The position numbers and the translations under genes are program-made. The notes under the pieces were generated by a model. The model was not told the origin of the DNA. It searched no databases and saw only the letters and a list, made by a program, of their open reading frames with translations. Shown here piece after piece: positions 45,320 through 53,511 of a stretch of 64,000 nucleotides of DNA; within the stretch, counting starts at the first letter, position 1, and each line of letters begins with the position of its first letter. The stretch comes from Anaerovibrio lipolyticus DSM 3074 (GTDB lineage Bacteria > Bacillota > Negativicutes > Selenomonadales > Selenomonadaceae): positions 50,510 through 114,509 of the forward strand of contig NZ_FQYW01000012.1 in the NCBI RefSeq assembly GCF_900141865.1, given 5' to 3'.

Positions 45320-45343
45320 AACAGCAGGACAAAACCTGCTGTT
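45320..45343. other. Stem-loop after typA, orientation unclear
   Basis: Nine-pair perfect stem AACAGCAGG/CCTGCTGTT with a 6-base loop. On the + strand no T tract follows. On the minus strand the following sequence is T-rich (45300-45319), so it looks like a terminator for antisense transcription, although typA is the gene that ends here. Confidence 0.6.
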
Positions 45344-45459
45344 AGCGAATATAATAGAAAGTACCCCAAGTTGGGTTTATTATCAAGAACTTATTTTTTA
45401 TTTATTCCATTCTATTTATTTTAATGATTCTGGACTTATATTAATGGAGGGCGGACGTT

Positions 45460-45924
45460 GTGAGTATTCTGAAAAAACTGGAAGACTTCTTCGCACCGGT
45501 TGAGGTTGAAGATGAACTGTTTGTTGATGAGGAAGAGGTGGTTGAGGAACAGGTTGAGCGTAAGGTTGTAGGGGGTAGCACTGCTGCAAGTGCTGTTAAG
45601 CCAGCTCCAGCACCTGTAAAGAGACCTAATCTTACCTTGCACACCAATAACAGCCATCGTGCTGCTGAAATGAAAATTAAGATTTTCATGCCACAGCGTT
45701 TTGATGATGTTCGTGAGGTTGCTGATGCTTTGAAGGCTAAGAATTCAGCTATCGTTAATTACGAGCGTGTGGAGCTTCCTGAGCAGCAGCGTATTTGTGA
45801 TTTCCTGAATGGTGTTTGCTATGTTCAGGATGGTTTCGTTCATCGTATTTCCAATACCATGGTTCTTTATGCACCAAATGGTGTTGAAATTAACGAGATG
45901 AAGTCTGTAGCTGCTACATTGTAA
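45460..45924 (+). CDS. SepF-like protein, second divergent copy
   Basis: The 154-residue protein has SepF architecture: a short amphipathic N-terminus (MSILKKLEDFFAP), an acidic linker rich in Glu and Val, and a core domain with MKIKIFMPQRFDDVREVADAL and ICDFLNGVCYVQDGFVHRIS. The core aligns with the canonical SepF at 22218, yet the two differ at most positions. A GTG start at 45460 follows GGAGGG. It stands between typA and greA with a terminator after it, outside the division cluster. It may modulate FtsZ anchoring or have a new role. Confidence 0.85.
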   Translation: MSILKKLEDFFAPVEVEDELFVDEEEVVEEQVERKVVGGSTAASAVKPAPAPVKRPNLTLHTNNSHRAAEMKIKIFMPQRFDDVREVADALKAKNSAIVNYERVELPEQQRICDFLNGVCYVQDGFVHRISNTMVLYAPNGVEINEMKSVAATL

Positions 45925-45939
45925 TATTTGGTATTTTTT

Positions 45940-45969
45940 GAGGCTGTTGCGCTAGTAACAGTCTCTTTT
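45940..45969 (+). terminator. Intrinsic terminator after the second sepF
   Basis: Nine-pair stem GAGGCTGTT/AACAGTCTC with an 8-base loop, followed by TTTT. Confidence 0.8.
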
Positions 45970-45984
45970 AGCTTGCTGCTGTGA

Positions 45985-46013
45985 TTGACAAAGAGCAGGT
46001 TTTTACTTATAAT
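45985..46013 (+). promoter_or_regulatory. Consensus sigma-A promoter for greA-lysS
   Basis: TTGACA (45985-45990), 17-bp spacer, TATAAT (46008-46013): both hexamers match the consensus exactly. Confidence 0.88.
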
Positions 46014-46038
46014 ATTCTAGTAAATTTTGTATTTTATG

Positions 46039-46060
46039 TGAGTGCCCCATGCGGCACTCA
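46039..46060 (+). other. Hairpin in the greA leader
   Basis: Eight-pair perfect stem TGAGTGCC/GGCACTCA with a 6-base loop, between promoter and ribosome-binding site. A weak T-rich stretch follows. Confidence 0.6.
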
Positions 46061-46089
46061 TTATTTATTGAGTAAAGGAGTTTTTAGTA

Positions 46090-46563
46090 ATGGCAGACAA
46101 GAGCGTACTTCTTACCGCAGACGGTTTGAAAAAACTACAGGAGAAACTTGATCATTTAAAAAGTGTAAAACGACTTGAGGTAGCTGATCGTCTGAAAGCT
46201 GCTATTGCTCTGGGTGACCTTTCCGAGAACTCCGAGTATGATGATGCCAAGAATGAGCAGGCTTTCCTGGAAGGCGAAATTGCTGAGCTGGAGGAAAAAA
46301 TACGCCATGCCAAGATCATCGAGAATAGTGCTGACAGCAATGTAGTTTCCATGGGTTCCAAAATCGTATTGAAGGATTTGGAGTTTAATGAAACTGATGA
46401 GTATCTGCTGGTAGGCTCCACCGAGGCAGACCCTGATGAGGGCAAGATTTCCAATGAGTCCCCAGTGGGTGCGGCTATTATTGGCAAGTCCGTAGGTGAG
46501 GTCGTAGAGGTTCATGTTGGTGAGAACATCATCAATTATGAAATCATGGAAATTAAGCACTAA
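46090..46563 (+). CDS. greA: Transcription elongation factor GreA
   Basis: The 157-residue protein has the GreA coiled-coil N-terminus (LTADGLKKLQEKLDHLKSVKR, then GDLSENSEYDDAKNEQAFLEGEI with the acidic tip residues) and the C-terminal GreA/GreB domain (SPVGAAIIGKSVGEVVEV). GreA enters the RNA polymerase secondary channel and rescues backtracked complexes. AAAGGAG precedes ATG 46090. It is followed 18 bp later by lysS, a common pairing in Bacillota. Confidence 0.97.
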   Translation: MADKSVLLTADGLKKLQEKLDHLKSVKRLEVADRLKAAIALGDLSENSEYDDAKNEQAFLEGEIAELEEKIRHAKIIENSADSNVVSMGSKIVLKDLEFNETDEYLLVGSTEADPDEGKISNESPVGAAIIGKSVGEVVEVHVGENIINYEIMEIKH

Positions 46564-46581
46564 TAAATAGGAGAATGTAAA

Positions 46582-48087
46582 GTGGCAGAAAATAAGGAAA
46601 ATGCTCCTGTTCAGCAGGATATGAATGAATTGTTGAAGGTACGCCGTGATAAGCTGGCAGCCTTCAGAGAAATGGGTGTAGCTCCTTTCGGCCATCGTTT
46701 TGAGGTTTCTCATCATAATGCTGCAATTTTGGAGCAGTATGCAAATCTTGAAGGCGAGGATGAAAGTGCAGAGGAAGTGACTATTGCCGGCCGTCTTATG
46801 GCTATCCGTGGTCATGGCAAGGCCAGCTTCTCTGTTATTATGGACCGCACCGGCCGTATTCAGATTTACTTCAAGCTTGACGTACTGGGGGAGGAGAAGT
46901 ACAAGCAGTTTAAGCTCCTGGATATCGGTGATATTATTGGCGTAAAGGGTCATGTATTCCGTACCCGTCGCGGTGAGCTTACCGTTCGTGTAGATGACTT
47001 TGACCTTCTTTCCAAGTCTCTCCGTCCGCTTCCTGAGAAGTTCCATGGCCTCACTGATACCGAAATTCGCTATCGTCAGCGCTATGTGGATCTTATTATG
47101 AACCCTGAGGTTATGAATACCTTTGTGGCTCGTACCAATATTATTAAATCTATCCGTAATTATCTGGATTCCCGTGACTTCCTTGAGGTTGAGACTCCAG
47201 TATTGGGTACGATTGCTGGTGGTGCAGCAGCACGTCCGTTTATCACCCATCATAATACCCTTGATCTTGATATGTACCTCCGCATTGCAACTGAGCTTAA
47301 TCTGAAGCGCCTTGTTGTAGGCGGTATGGAGCGCGTATACGAAATTGGCCGTGTATTCCGCAACGAGGGCATGGATGTACGCCATAATCCGGAGTTTACT
47401 TCCATTGAGATTTATCAGGCCTATGCCGATTATAATGATTTGATGGATGTTACTGAGGGCATTGTTCGTGATGCAGCTATGGCTGTTTGTGGCAGCCTCC
47501 AGGTGGATTATCAGGGTACCACCATTGATTATTCCAGCTTCAAGCGTATCAGCATGAATGATGCGGTTAAGGAGGCTACCGGCAAGGACTTCCTTAGCTG
47601 TGAAACCGTGGAGGAAGCCCGTGCTATGGCTGACGAAATCGGTGTTCCTTACGAGAAGCGTTTTGGTATCGGCGGTATTTTAAATGCAGCCTTTGAGGAA
47701 AAGGTGGAGGAGACCCTCATACAGCCAACCTTCATTACTGGTCATCCAACTGAGATTTCCCCACTGGCTAAGCGCAATCCTGAGGATCCTCGTATTACTG
47801 ACCGCTTTGAGTGCTTCGTATATGGTCGTGAGCTGGCTAATGGCTTTACTGAGCTCAATGACCCTATTGACCAGGAGGGCCGCTTCATGGATCAGCTTAA
47901 GGCCCGTGAAGATGGTGATGATGAGGCTCACATGATGGACCGTGACTTCATTACTGCCCTTGAATATGGTCTGCCACCAACAGGCGGCTTGGGCATCGGT
48001 GTGGATCGTCTGGTAATGTTCCTCACAGACAGTGCATCTATTCGAGATGTCCTGCTGTTCCCAACTATGAAGCCTTTGGCTGAATAA
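46582..48087 (+). CDS. lysS: Lysyl-tRNA synthetase, class II
   Basis: The 501-residue enzyme has the N-terminal OB-fold anticodon domain ([23 protein letters not shown]) and class II motifs: [10 protein letters not shown], motif 2 with [24 protein letters not shown], and motif 3 [14 protein letters not shown]. It charges tRNA-Lys in the cytoplasm. The start is GTG 46582 after AGGAGA. A terminator follows the stop. Full length and no anomalies. Confidence 0.98.
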   Translation: MAENKENAPVQQDMNELLKVRRDKLAAFREMGVAPFGHRFEVSHHNAAILEQYANLEGEDESAEEVTIAGRLMAIRGHGKASFSVIMDRTGRIQIYFKLDVLGEEKYKQFKLLDIGDIIGVKGHVFRTRRGELTVRVDDFDLLSKSLRPLPEKFHGLTDTEIRYRQRYVDLIMNPEVMNTFVARTNIIKSIRNYLDSRDFLEVETPVLGTIAGGAAARPFITHHNTLDLDMYLRIATELNLKRLVVGGMERVYEIGRVFRNEGMDVRHNPEFTSIEIYQAYADYNDLMDVTEGIVRDAAMAVCGSLQVDYQGTTIDYSSFKRISMNDAVKEATGKDFLSCETVEEARAMADEIGVPYEKRFGIGGILNAAFEEKVEETLIQPTFITGHPTEISPLAKRNPEDPRITDRFECFVYGRELANGFTELNDPIDQEGRFMDQLKAREDGDDEAHMMDRDFITALEYGLPPTGGLGIGVDRLVMFLTDSASIRDVLLFPTMKPLAE

Positions 48088-48118
48088 GTTAATATTATTC
48101 GGGACAATTTGTTTTTTC

Positions 48119-48150
48119 GGAGCTGTTTCTTGTGATACAGCTCCTTTTTT
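48119..48150 (+). terminator. Intrinsic terminator after lysS
   Basis: Eight-pair stem GGAGCTGT/ACAGCTCC with a 10-base loop, followed by six T. Confidence 0.88.
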
Positions 48151-48167
48151 ATGAGAGTGTGTGTAAA

Positions 48168-49511
48168 ATGAAAAATAAAATTCTTAGTACGTTGCGACGG
48201 ATTGGGCAAAGTTTTATGCTTCCAGTTGCAGTTATGCCAATTGCTGGTATTCTGTTAGGTATTGGTGCATCTTTTACAAATCCGACCACCATCAGGAGCT
48301 ATGGACTTGAACCTATACTTGGCGATGGCACGGTGCTGCATTCACTGTTGATGGTTATGAGTGCTGCAGGGGGAGCCATTTTCGGCAACCTTCCTATTAT
48401 CTTTGCCGTAGGTGTGGCCATTGGTATGGCAAAGGCTGAGAAGGAAGTTGCGGCCCTGGCTGCCATGATTTCCTTTTTCGTTATGCATGTTTCATGTAAC
48501 GCAATGTTGCGAATAACAGGGAGAATTCTGACTGACGGCTCTATTGCACCTGGGGTACTGGAAGGAACCATTGCACCAAGCTGTGGCATTATGTCACTGC
48601 AGATGGGGGTATTTGGCGGTATCATCGTGGGAATTGGCGTTTCCGTGCTGCACAATCGCTATTATAAGATTGTTCTGCCGTCTGCCCTTTCCTTCTTTGG
48701 GGGCTCCAGATTTATTCCGATTATATCAACGGTGGTATTTCTGTTTGTAGGTATTATAATGACCTTTATCTGGCCCTTTGCCCAGGATATCATCTTTTGT
48801 CTTGGCAATGTGGTTACGGGAACAGGTTATATCGGTACCCTGATTTTCGGTATCGTAAAACGCGCATTGATTCCATTCGGTTTACATCACGTATTTTATT
48901 TGCCATTTTGGCAGACCGGCGTGGGAGGAACCATGATGGTGGATGGCCAGCTTATCCAGGGTGGTCAGAACATCTTCTTCGCTCAGGTGGCTTCCACTAA
49001 TGTTGAACATTTCAGTTCTGATGCTACCCGTTATTTTTCTGGTGAGTTTATTTTTATGATTTTTGGTCTTCCAGGGGCCGCTTTAGCTATGTACCGTTGC
49101 GCCCGTCCTGAAAAGAAGAAGGCTGTGGGCGGTTTATTGCTCTCTGCAGCCCTGACTTCCATGCTGACCGGTATTACAGAACCGATTGAGTTTTCCTTCC
49201 TGTTTGTAGCTCCGTTGCTTTTCGGTGTACAGGTTATTCTGGCCGGTGCAGCCTACATGATTGCTCATATACTTAATATCGCAGTTGGTCTTACCTTCTC
49301 CGGAGGTTTTCTGGAATTGTTAATCTTTGGTATTATGCAGGGAAATGATAAGACTAGCTGGATGCTGATTATCCCGGTTGGTATTATTTACTTTTTCCTG
49401 TATTACTTTTCCTTCTATTTCCTTATCAAGAGGTTTGATTTCAAGACTCCGGGCCGTGAGGATGATGAGGAGGAGACCCAGCTAAACAACAAAGATTATA
49501 CTGAAGCCTGA
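48168..49511 (+). CDS. PTS EIIC component (glucose/GlcNAc superfamily) lacking EIIB
   Basis: The 447-residue membrane protein begins with the glucose-superfamily EIIC start LRRIGQSFMLPVAVMPIAGILLGIG and has the GITEPIEFSFLF motif with the substrate-binding glutamate near residue 340. It forms about ten helices. Usually an EIIB domain with a phosphorylated cysteine follows EIIC; here the chain ends soon after RFDFKTPGRE, with an acidic tail and no EIIB. It must borrow EIIB from another protein or has lost phosphotransfer. I chose ATG 48168 because it matches the family; the ribosome-binding site is weak, and a stronger site is not visible. Confidence 0.85.
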   Translation: MKNKILSTLRRIGQSFMLPVAVMPIAGILLGIGASFTNPTTIRSYGLEPILGDGTVLHSLLMVMSAAGGAIFGNLPIIFAVGVAIGMAKAEKEVAALAAMISFFVMHVSCNAMLRITGRILTDGSIAPGVLEGTIAPSCGIMSLQMGVFGGIIVGIGVSVLHNRYYKIVLPSALSFFGGSRFIPIISTVVFLFVGIIMTFIWPFAQDIIFCLGNVVTGTGYIGTLIFGIVKRALIPFGLHHVFYLPFWQTGVGGTMMVDGQLIQGGQNIFFAQVASTNVEHFSSDATRYFSGEFIFMIFGLPGAALAMYRCARPEKKKAVGGLLLSAALTSMLTGITEPIEFSFLFVAPLLFGVQVILAGAAYMIAHILNIAVGLTFSGGFLELLIFGIMQGNDKTSWMLIIPVGIIYFFLYYFSFYFLIKRFDFKTPGREDDEEETQLNNKDYTEA

Positions 49512-49518
49512 TGGAATG

Positions 49519-49555
49519 GCGGAACACTGCTTGGAGGCAGTGCTCCGCTTTTTTT
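49519..49555 (+). terminator. Intrinsic terminator after the EIIC gene
   Basis: Twelve-base arms GCGGAACACTGC/GCAGTGCTCCGC with one mismatch, then seven T. Confidence 0.9.
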
Positions 49556-49571
49556 ATGTAATTGCTCTTTC

Positions 49572-49601
49572 TTATTTATGATTAATTTTGATTATTTATG
49601 A
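49572..49601 (+). promoter_or_regulatory. Candidate DeoR/FruR operator repeats
   Basis: TTATTTATGA occurs twice with starts exactly 20 bp apart (49572 and 49592), placed upstream of the -35 region of the deoR-fruKA promoter. Helical phasing of two turns fits a dimeric regulator. Further TTGACT/TTTGACTGA repeats overlap the promoter. Confidence 0.5.
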
Positions 49602-49611
49602 CTGATATTGG

Positions 49612-49640
49612 TTGACTTTGACTGAGTTTGGCTGTATTAT
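49612..49640 (+). promoter_or_regulatory. Sigma-A promoter of deoR-fruK-fruA
   Basis: TTGACT (49612-49617), 17-bp spacer, TATTAT (49635-49640). Confidence 0.65.
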
Positions 49641-49674
49641 AAATACAGAAATCAATTTTAGGAGAGTGATAGCC

Positions 49675-50421
49675 GTGCTTACCGAGGAGAGGTACGCAGC
49701 TATATTGAAGATTTTAGCGGAAAAAAAGGCGGTGACGGTTCTTGAGCTGACCAAAGCGTTACAGACTTCGGAGTCCACAGTACGCCGGGATTTGACCGCT
49801 CTGCATCGTAGTGGCAGATTGTACAAGGTTTACGGCGGTGCTACTACCATTGATAACAATTATTCAAGCTCAGAGGAAGATATGCAGACCAAGTGGGATT
49901 TGTATCCTGAGGAAAAGGTTGCTATTGGCCGCAAAGCTGCAGAGCTTATAACAGGTGAGGATTTTGTTTACATTGATGCTGGTTCCACCACCTTGCACCT
50001 TATTGATTTTTTGACGGACAATGGTGCTACCTTCGTAACTAACGGTATGCAACACGCAGTGCGTCTGTTAGCCAAGGGCTTCAAGGTCTTCATTATCGGT
50101 GGAGCGGTAAAGGCCGTAACTGAAGCCGTGGTTGGTACAGAAGCCTTGAAAAGCCTGGAGAATTACAATTTTACCAAGGGCTTTTTCGGTACAAATGGAA
50201 TAAGCCCCAAGTCTGGCTTTTCTACTCCGGATGCCGATGAGGGGGCTGTCAAAAGTGAGGCAATGGCGCGATGTAAGAGTGCCTTTGTGCTGGCCGACAG
50301 CTCAAAGTTCAACAAGATATCCCCCATTACCTTTGCTGGAATTTCCAGTGCCACCATAATTACAGGACGGCTGGAGGATAAGAAGTATCGTGATTACACC
50401 ACCGTCTTGGAAGGAGAGTGA
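49675..50421 (+). CDS. DeoR/GlpR-family regulator of the fructose operon
   Basis: The 248-residue protein has an N-terminal DeoR helix-turn-helix (MLTEERYAAILKILAEKK, then STVRRDLTALHRSGRLYKVYGGA) and a C-terminal sugar-phosphate sensing domain (FVTNGMQHAVRLLAKGF, FFGTNGISPKSGFSTPD). It is the first gene of the operon with fruK 4 bp after it, so it likely represses fruKA and its own gene until fructose 1-phosphate accumulates. The start is GTG 49675 after GGAG; GTG 49666 is an alternative. Confidence 0.93.
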   Translation: MLTEERYAAILKILAEKKAVTVLELTKALQTSESTVRRDLTALHRSGRLYKVYGGATTIDNNYSSSEEDMQTKWDLYPEEKVAIGRKAAELITGEDFVYIDAGSTTLHLIDFLTDNGATFVTNGMQHAVRLLAKGFKVFIIGGAVKAVTEAVVGTEALKSLENYNFTKGFFGTNGISPKSGFSTPDADEGAVKSEAMARCKSAFVLADSSKFNKISPITFAGISSATIITGRLEDKKYRDYTTVLEGE

Positions 50422-50425
50422 GTAC

Positions 50426-51334
50426 ATGATTTATACCGTAACCTTTAATCCGTCGCTGGATTATATTCTGCGACTTGATCATTTTGCTGCCGGCGAAATA
50501 AATCGGGTGAACTATGAACAGATTTTAGGTGGTGGCAAGGGAATAAATGTATCCATTGTGCTGAAAAATCTTGGCCATGATAGTACCGCCCTTGGTTTTG
50601 TGGCTGGCTTCACTGGTGAGGAAATCAAGAGGCAGCTGCAGGAGTTTGGCGTAAAAAGCGATTTTGTTCAGCTGGAGCAGGGATTCAGCCGTATCAATGT
50701 GAAGGTTAAGGCTGACAAGGAAACAGAGATAAACGGACAGGGACCGGACATTAGCGAAAACAAACAAGGGGAGCTTTTTTCAAAATTGGATAAATTGGTG
50801 GCATGGGATACCCTGGTATTGGCCGGTTCAATTCCAAAGGCACTGCCGGATGATATTTATCAGCGCATTATGGCACGACTTGAAGGCAAGGGGATTCGAA
50901 TCGTGGTTGATGCGGAAAAGAAGCTGCTTTTGAATGTTTTGCAGTATCATCCGTTTCTCATCAAGCCAAATAATCACGAGCTTGGTGATATGTTCGGCGT
51001 GAAGCTCACCGACCATGATGAAATAATAACCTATGCCAAGAAGCTGCAGGACAAGGGGGCACAAAATGTCCTGATATCCATGGCTGGGGATGGAGCTATT
51101 CTGCTGACGGCAGCAGGGGTATCTTATAGGTGTCCGGCACCTCAAGGAACTCTGGTAAATTCCGTTGGTGCAGGGGATTCCATGGTGGCTGGGTTTATCA
51201 CTGGTTTCATGGAATCAAATGGGGATTTTGAGAGGGCCTTCCACATGGGAGTGGCCACTGGGTCGGCTTCGGCCTTCAGTGAAAATCTTGCCACCAGACC
51301 GGAAGTGGAAGAACTGCTCAAAGGAATTGGGTAA
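50426..51334 (+). CDS. fruK: 1-phosphofructokinase
   Basis: The 302-residue PfkB-family kinase phosphorylates fructose 1-phosphate to fructose 1,6-bisphosphate. It has MIYTVTFNPSLDYILRL, GGGKGINVSIVLKNLG, and the terminal PfkB signature NSVGAGDSMVAGF with the catalytic aspartate. AAGGAGAG precedes ATG 50426. Order deoR-fruK-fruA is the standard fructose operon. An AT-rich tandem duplication lies between it and fruA. Confidence 0.96.
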   Translation: MIYTVTFNPSLDYILRLDHFAAGEINRVNYEQILGGGKGINVSIVLKNLGHDSTALGFVAGFTGEEIKRQLQEFGVKSDFVQLEQGFSRINVKVKADKETEINGQGPDISENKQGELFSKLDKLVAWDTLVLAGSIPKALPDDIYQRIMARLEGKGIRIVVDAEKKLLLNVLQYHPFLIKPNNHELGDMFGVKLTDHDEIITYAKKLQDKGAQNVLISMAGDGAILLTAAGVSYRCPAPQGTLVNSVGAGDSMVAGFITGFMESNGDFERAFHMGVATGSASAFSENLATRPEVEELLKGIG

Positions 51335-51349
51335 TAGCCTTTAGGCATT

Positions 51350-51379
51350 ATTTATATAATTTTTATTTATATAATTTTT
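51350..51379 (+). repeat. Perfect 15-bp tandem duplication before fruA
   Basis: ATTTATATAATTTTT is repeated twice head to tail, ending two bases before the AAGGGG ribosome-binding site region of fruA. Confidence 0.9.
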
Positions 51380-51397
51380 ATAAGGGGAGAGAAAATT

Positions 51398-53281
51398 ATG
51401 CGTATTAGGGATTTGCTCAAGCAAGAGAGCATTGTATTGGGTGCACAGCCGGCGGATAAAAATGCCGCTATCAATCAGTTGGCCGACCTTATGGAGGCCA
51501 GTGGCAATTTGTCCGATAAGGCGCAGTATGTGAAGGATGTGCTGGCCCGTGAAGCTTCCAGCTCCACAGGACTGGGTGACGGCATTGCAACACCTCATGC
51601 CAAGAGTGTTGGCGTAAAAACAGCCGGCCTGTCTGCCATGACAGTGCCTGACGGTGTGGATTTTGATTCCGAGGATGGAGAGCCTAGCCGTTTGTTCTTC
51701 ATGATTGCTGCTCCGGAATCGGCTTATGATGCCCACTTGGAAATATTGTCCAAGCTGGCTACCATGCTTATGGATTCAGATTTCAAAGAAGCCCTGGTGG
51801 CTGCCAAAACCAAAGAAGAATTTTTGCGCATCATAGATGAAAAGGAAGATGACAAGTGCGTTGTTGCTTCAGATGGGGTAGCGGCTCCTTCTGATTACAT
51901 TCAGATTTTGGCTGTAACTGCCTGTCCTACTGGTATTGCCCATACCTTTATGGCAGCGGAAAGTCTGGAACAACACGCCAAGAAGCGTGGCATCACCATA
52001 AAGGTTGAGACCAATGGCTCCAGCGGTGCCAAGAACGTGCTGACGGCAGAAGAAATCAGCAAGGCCGATGCCATTATCGTGGCAGCTGATAAGAATGTGG
52101 CCATGGCACGTTTTGATGGAAAGCCTGTCATTATTGCCAAGGTGGCCGATGGTATTAACAAGGCTGATGACCTTATTGACCGCGCCTTGTCCGGCAATAC
52201 TCCAATATATCATGCCACTGGTGCCGAAGGTACAGAGGGGGCTGCTGATGTGGAGGGTGAAAGCCTGGGTCGTCAGATTTACAAGCATTTGATGAATGGT
52301 GTCAGCCACATGCTTCCATTTGTAGTAGGTGGCGGTATTCTAATCGCTTTGGCCTTCCTCTTTGATGATTATTCCATTAATCCAAGCAACTTCGGTTCCA
52401 ATACTCCATTGGCGAAGTTCCTTAAGGATATTGGCGGTGCTTCATTCGGCTTTATGCTTCCTATCCTTGCGGGCTTTATTGCAATGTCCATTGCGGATCG
52501 TCCAGGTCTGGCCGTAGGCTTTGTAGGTGGTGCATTGGCTAGTACCACTGGCTCCGGATTTTTGGGAGCTTTGCTGGCAGGCTTCGTGGCAGGCTATAGT
52601 GTAAACCTGTTGAAGAAGGTTTTCGCCGCCTTGCCTGAATCTCTGGAGGGTATCAAACCAGTTCTTCTGTATCCTTTCTTTGGAATTCTCCTTATTGGCT
52701 TTATCAGCATGTTTATAATTGCACCACCTGTAAGTGCAATTAACACCTGGCTGGTTGATACGCTGAAAAACATGGATCCAAATGCCCGAATTCTTTTGGG
52801 TATTGTTATGGGTGGTATGATGGCTATTGACATGGGTGGTCCTATCAACAAGGCGGCTTATGTTACTGGTACAGGACTGTTGGCCTCCGGCGAATATCAT
52901 GTTATGGCTGCTGTAATGGCTGGTGGTATGGTACCACCTCTTGCTATTGCCCTGTGTACTACTATCTTCCCTAACCGCTTTACTGAAAGCGAGCGGAAGG
53001 CTGGTATCACCAACTACGTTATGGGTATGTCCTTTATCACGGAAGGTGCCATTCCATTTGCTGCCAGTGATCCATTGCGGGTAATTCCTTCAGTATGTGT
53101 CGGTGCGGCTACTGCTGGGGCACTGTCCATGGCATTCGATTGCACATTGCAAGCCCCTCATGGTGGTATTTTTGTAGTACCTACCATTGGTAATGCTGGT
53201 ATGCACCTTGCTGCAATTCTGGGTGGTGCAGTAGTAGGATGCATTATGATGTCAGTACTGAAAAGACCATTGAATAAATAA
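51398..53281 (+). CDS. fruA: PTS fructose-specific EIIABC
   Basis: The 627-residue protein joins three PTS parts. EIIA occupies residues 1-145, with the phosphorylated His67 in GIATPHAKS. EIIB occupies about 165-270, with Cys176 in VTACPTGIAHTFMAAE. EIIC, about 290-627, has the helices and the conserved GGPINKAAY and EGAIPFAASDP motifs. It imports fructose and delivers fructose 1-phosphate to FruK. AAGGGGAGA precedes ATG 51398. A strong terminator follows. Confidence 0.97.
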   Translation: MRIRDLLKQESIVLGAQPADKNAAINQLADLMEASGNLSDKAQYVKDVLAREASSSTGLGDGIATPHAKSVGVKTAGLSAMTVPDGVDFDSEDGEPSRLFFMIAAPESAYDAHLEILSKLATMLMDSDFKEALVAAKTKEEFLRIIDEKEDDKCVVASDGVAAPSDYIQILAVTACPTGIAHTFMAAESLEQHAKKRGITIKVETNGSSGAKNVLTAEEISKADAIIVAADKNVAMARFDGKPVIIAKVADGINKADDLIDRALSGNTPIYHATGAEGTEGAADVEGESLGRQIYKHLMNGVSHMLPFVVGGGILIALAFLFDDYSINPSNFGSNTPLAKFLKDIGGASFGFMLPILAGFIAMSIADRPGLAVGFVGGALASTTGSGFLGALLAGFVAGYSVNLLKKVFAALPESLEGIKPVLLYPFFGILLIGFISMFIIAPPVSAINTWLVDTLKNMDPNARILLGIVMGGMMAIDMGGPINKAAYVTGTGLLASGEYHVMAAVMAGGMVPPLAIALCTTIFPNRFTESERKAGITNYVMGMSFITEGAIPFAASDPLRVIPSVCVGAATAGALSMAFDCTLQAPHGGIFVVPTIGNAGMHLAAILGGAVVGCIMMSVLKRPLNK

Positions 53282-53338
53282 ATGAATAATTGCTGGTTGT
53301 CATCAGCATAAAAAATAGTGAACCCATCTCGCCTGTAT

Positions 53339-53374
53339 GAGATGGGTTCATTTTGTCTTTATTAAAAAATTTTA
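53339..53374 (+). terminator. Intrinsic terminator after fruA
   Basis: Twelve-pair perfect stem TGAACCCATCTC/GAGATGGGTTCA with an 8-base loop, then TTTT. Confidence 0.92.
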
Positions 53375-53428
53375 ATTTTTTTTTAATATTAGCAGGAATT
53401 ATGGAGTGCATGTAGAAATACTAAATTA

Positions 53429-53447
53429 TGTTCAGAATACCTGAACA
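53429..53447 (+). promoter_or_regulatory. Inverted repeat, candidate operator
   Basis: TGTTCAG-AATAC-CTGAACA is a perfect 7-bp inverted repeat 65 bp before the secreted phosphatase gene. The arms suit a dimeric regulator, but I cannot name it. A small hairpin GTGCAC/GTGCGC also lies at 53465-53482. Confidence 0.5.
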
Positions 53448-53511
53448 AATTAAAAGTTTAATATTGTGCACTGAGGGGTGCGCATGTGAAACGAAAGGGG
53501 TAAGTTTATTT

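Noticed and set aside
45294..45503. A 69-codon frame overlapping the start of the second sepF
   Set aside because: No family match, no ribosome site, and it overlaps a clear SepF start.
46156..47385. A 409-codon minus-strand frame across greA and lysS
   Set aside because: It spans two well-supported genes and has no start context; codon bias explains it.
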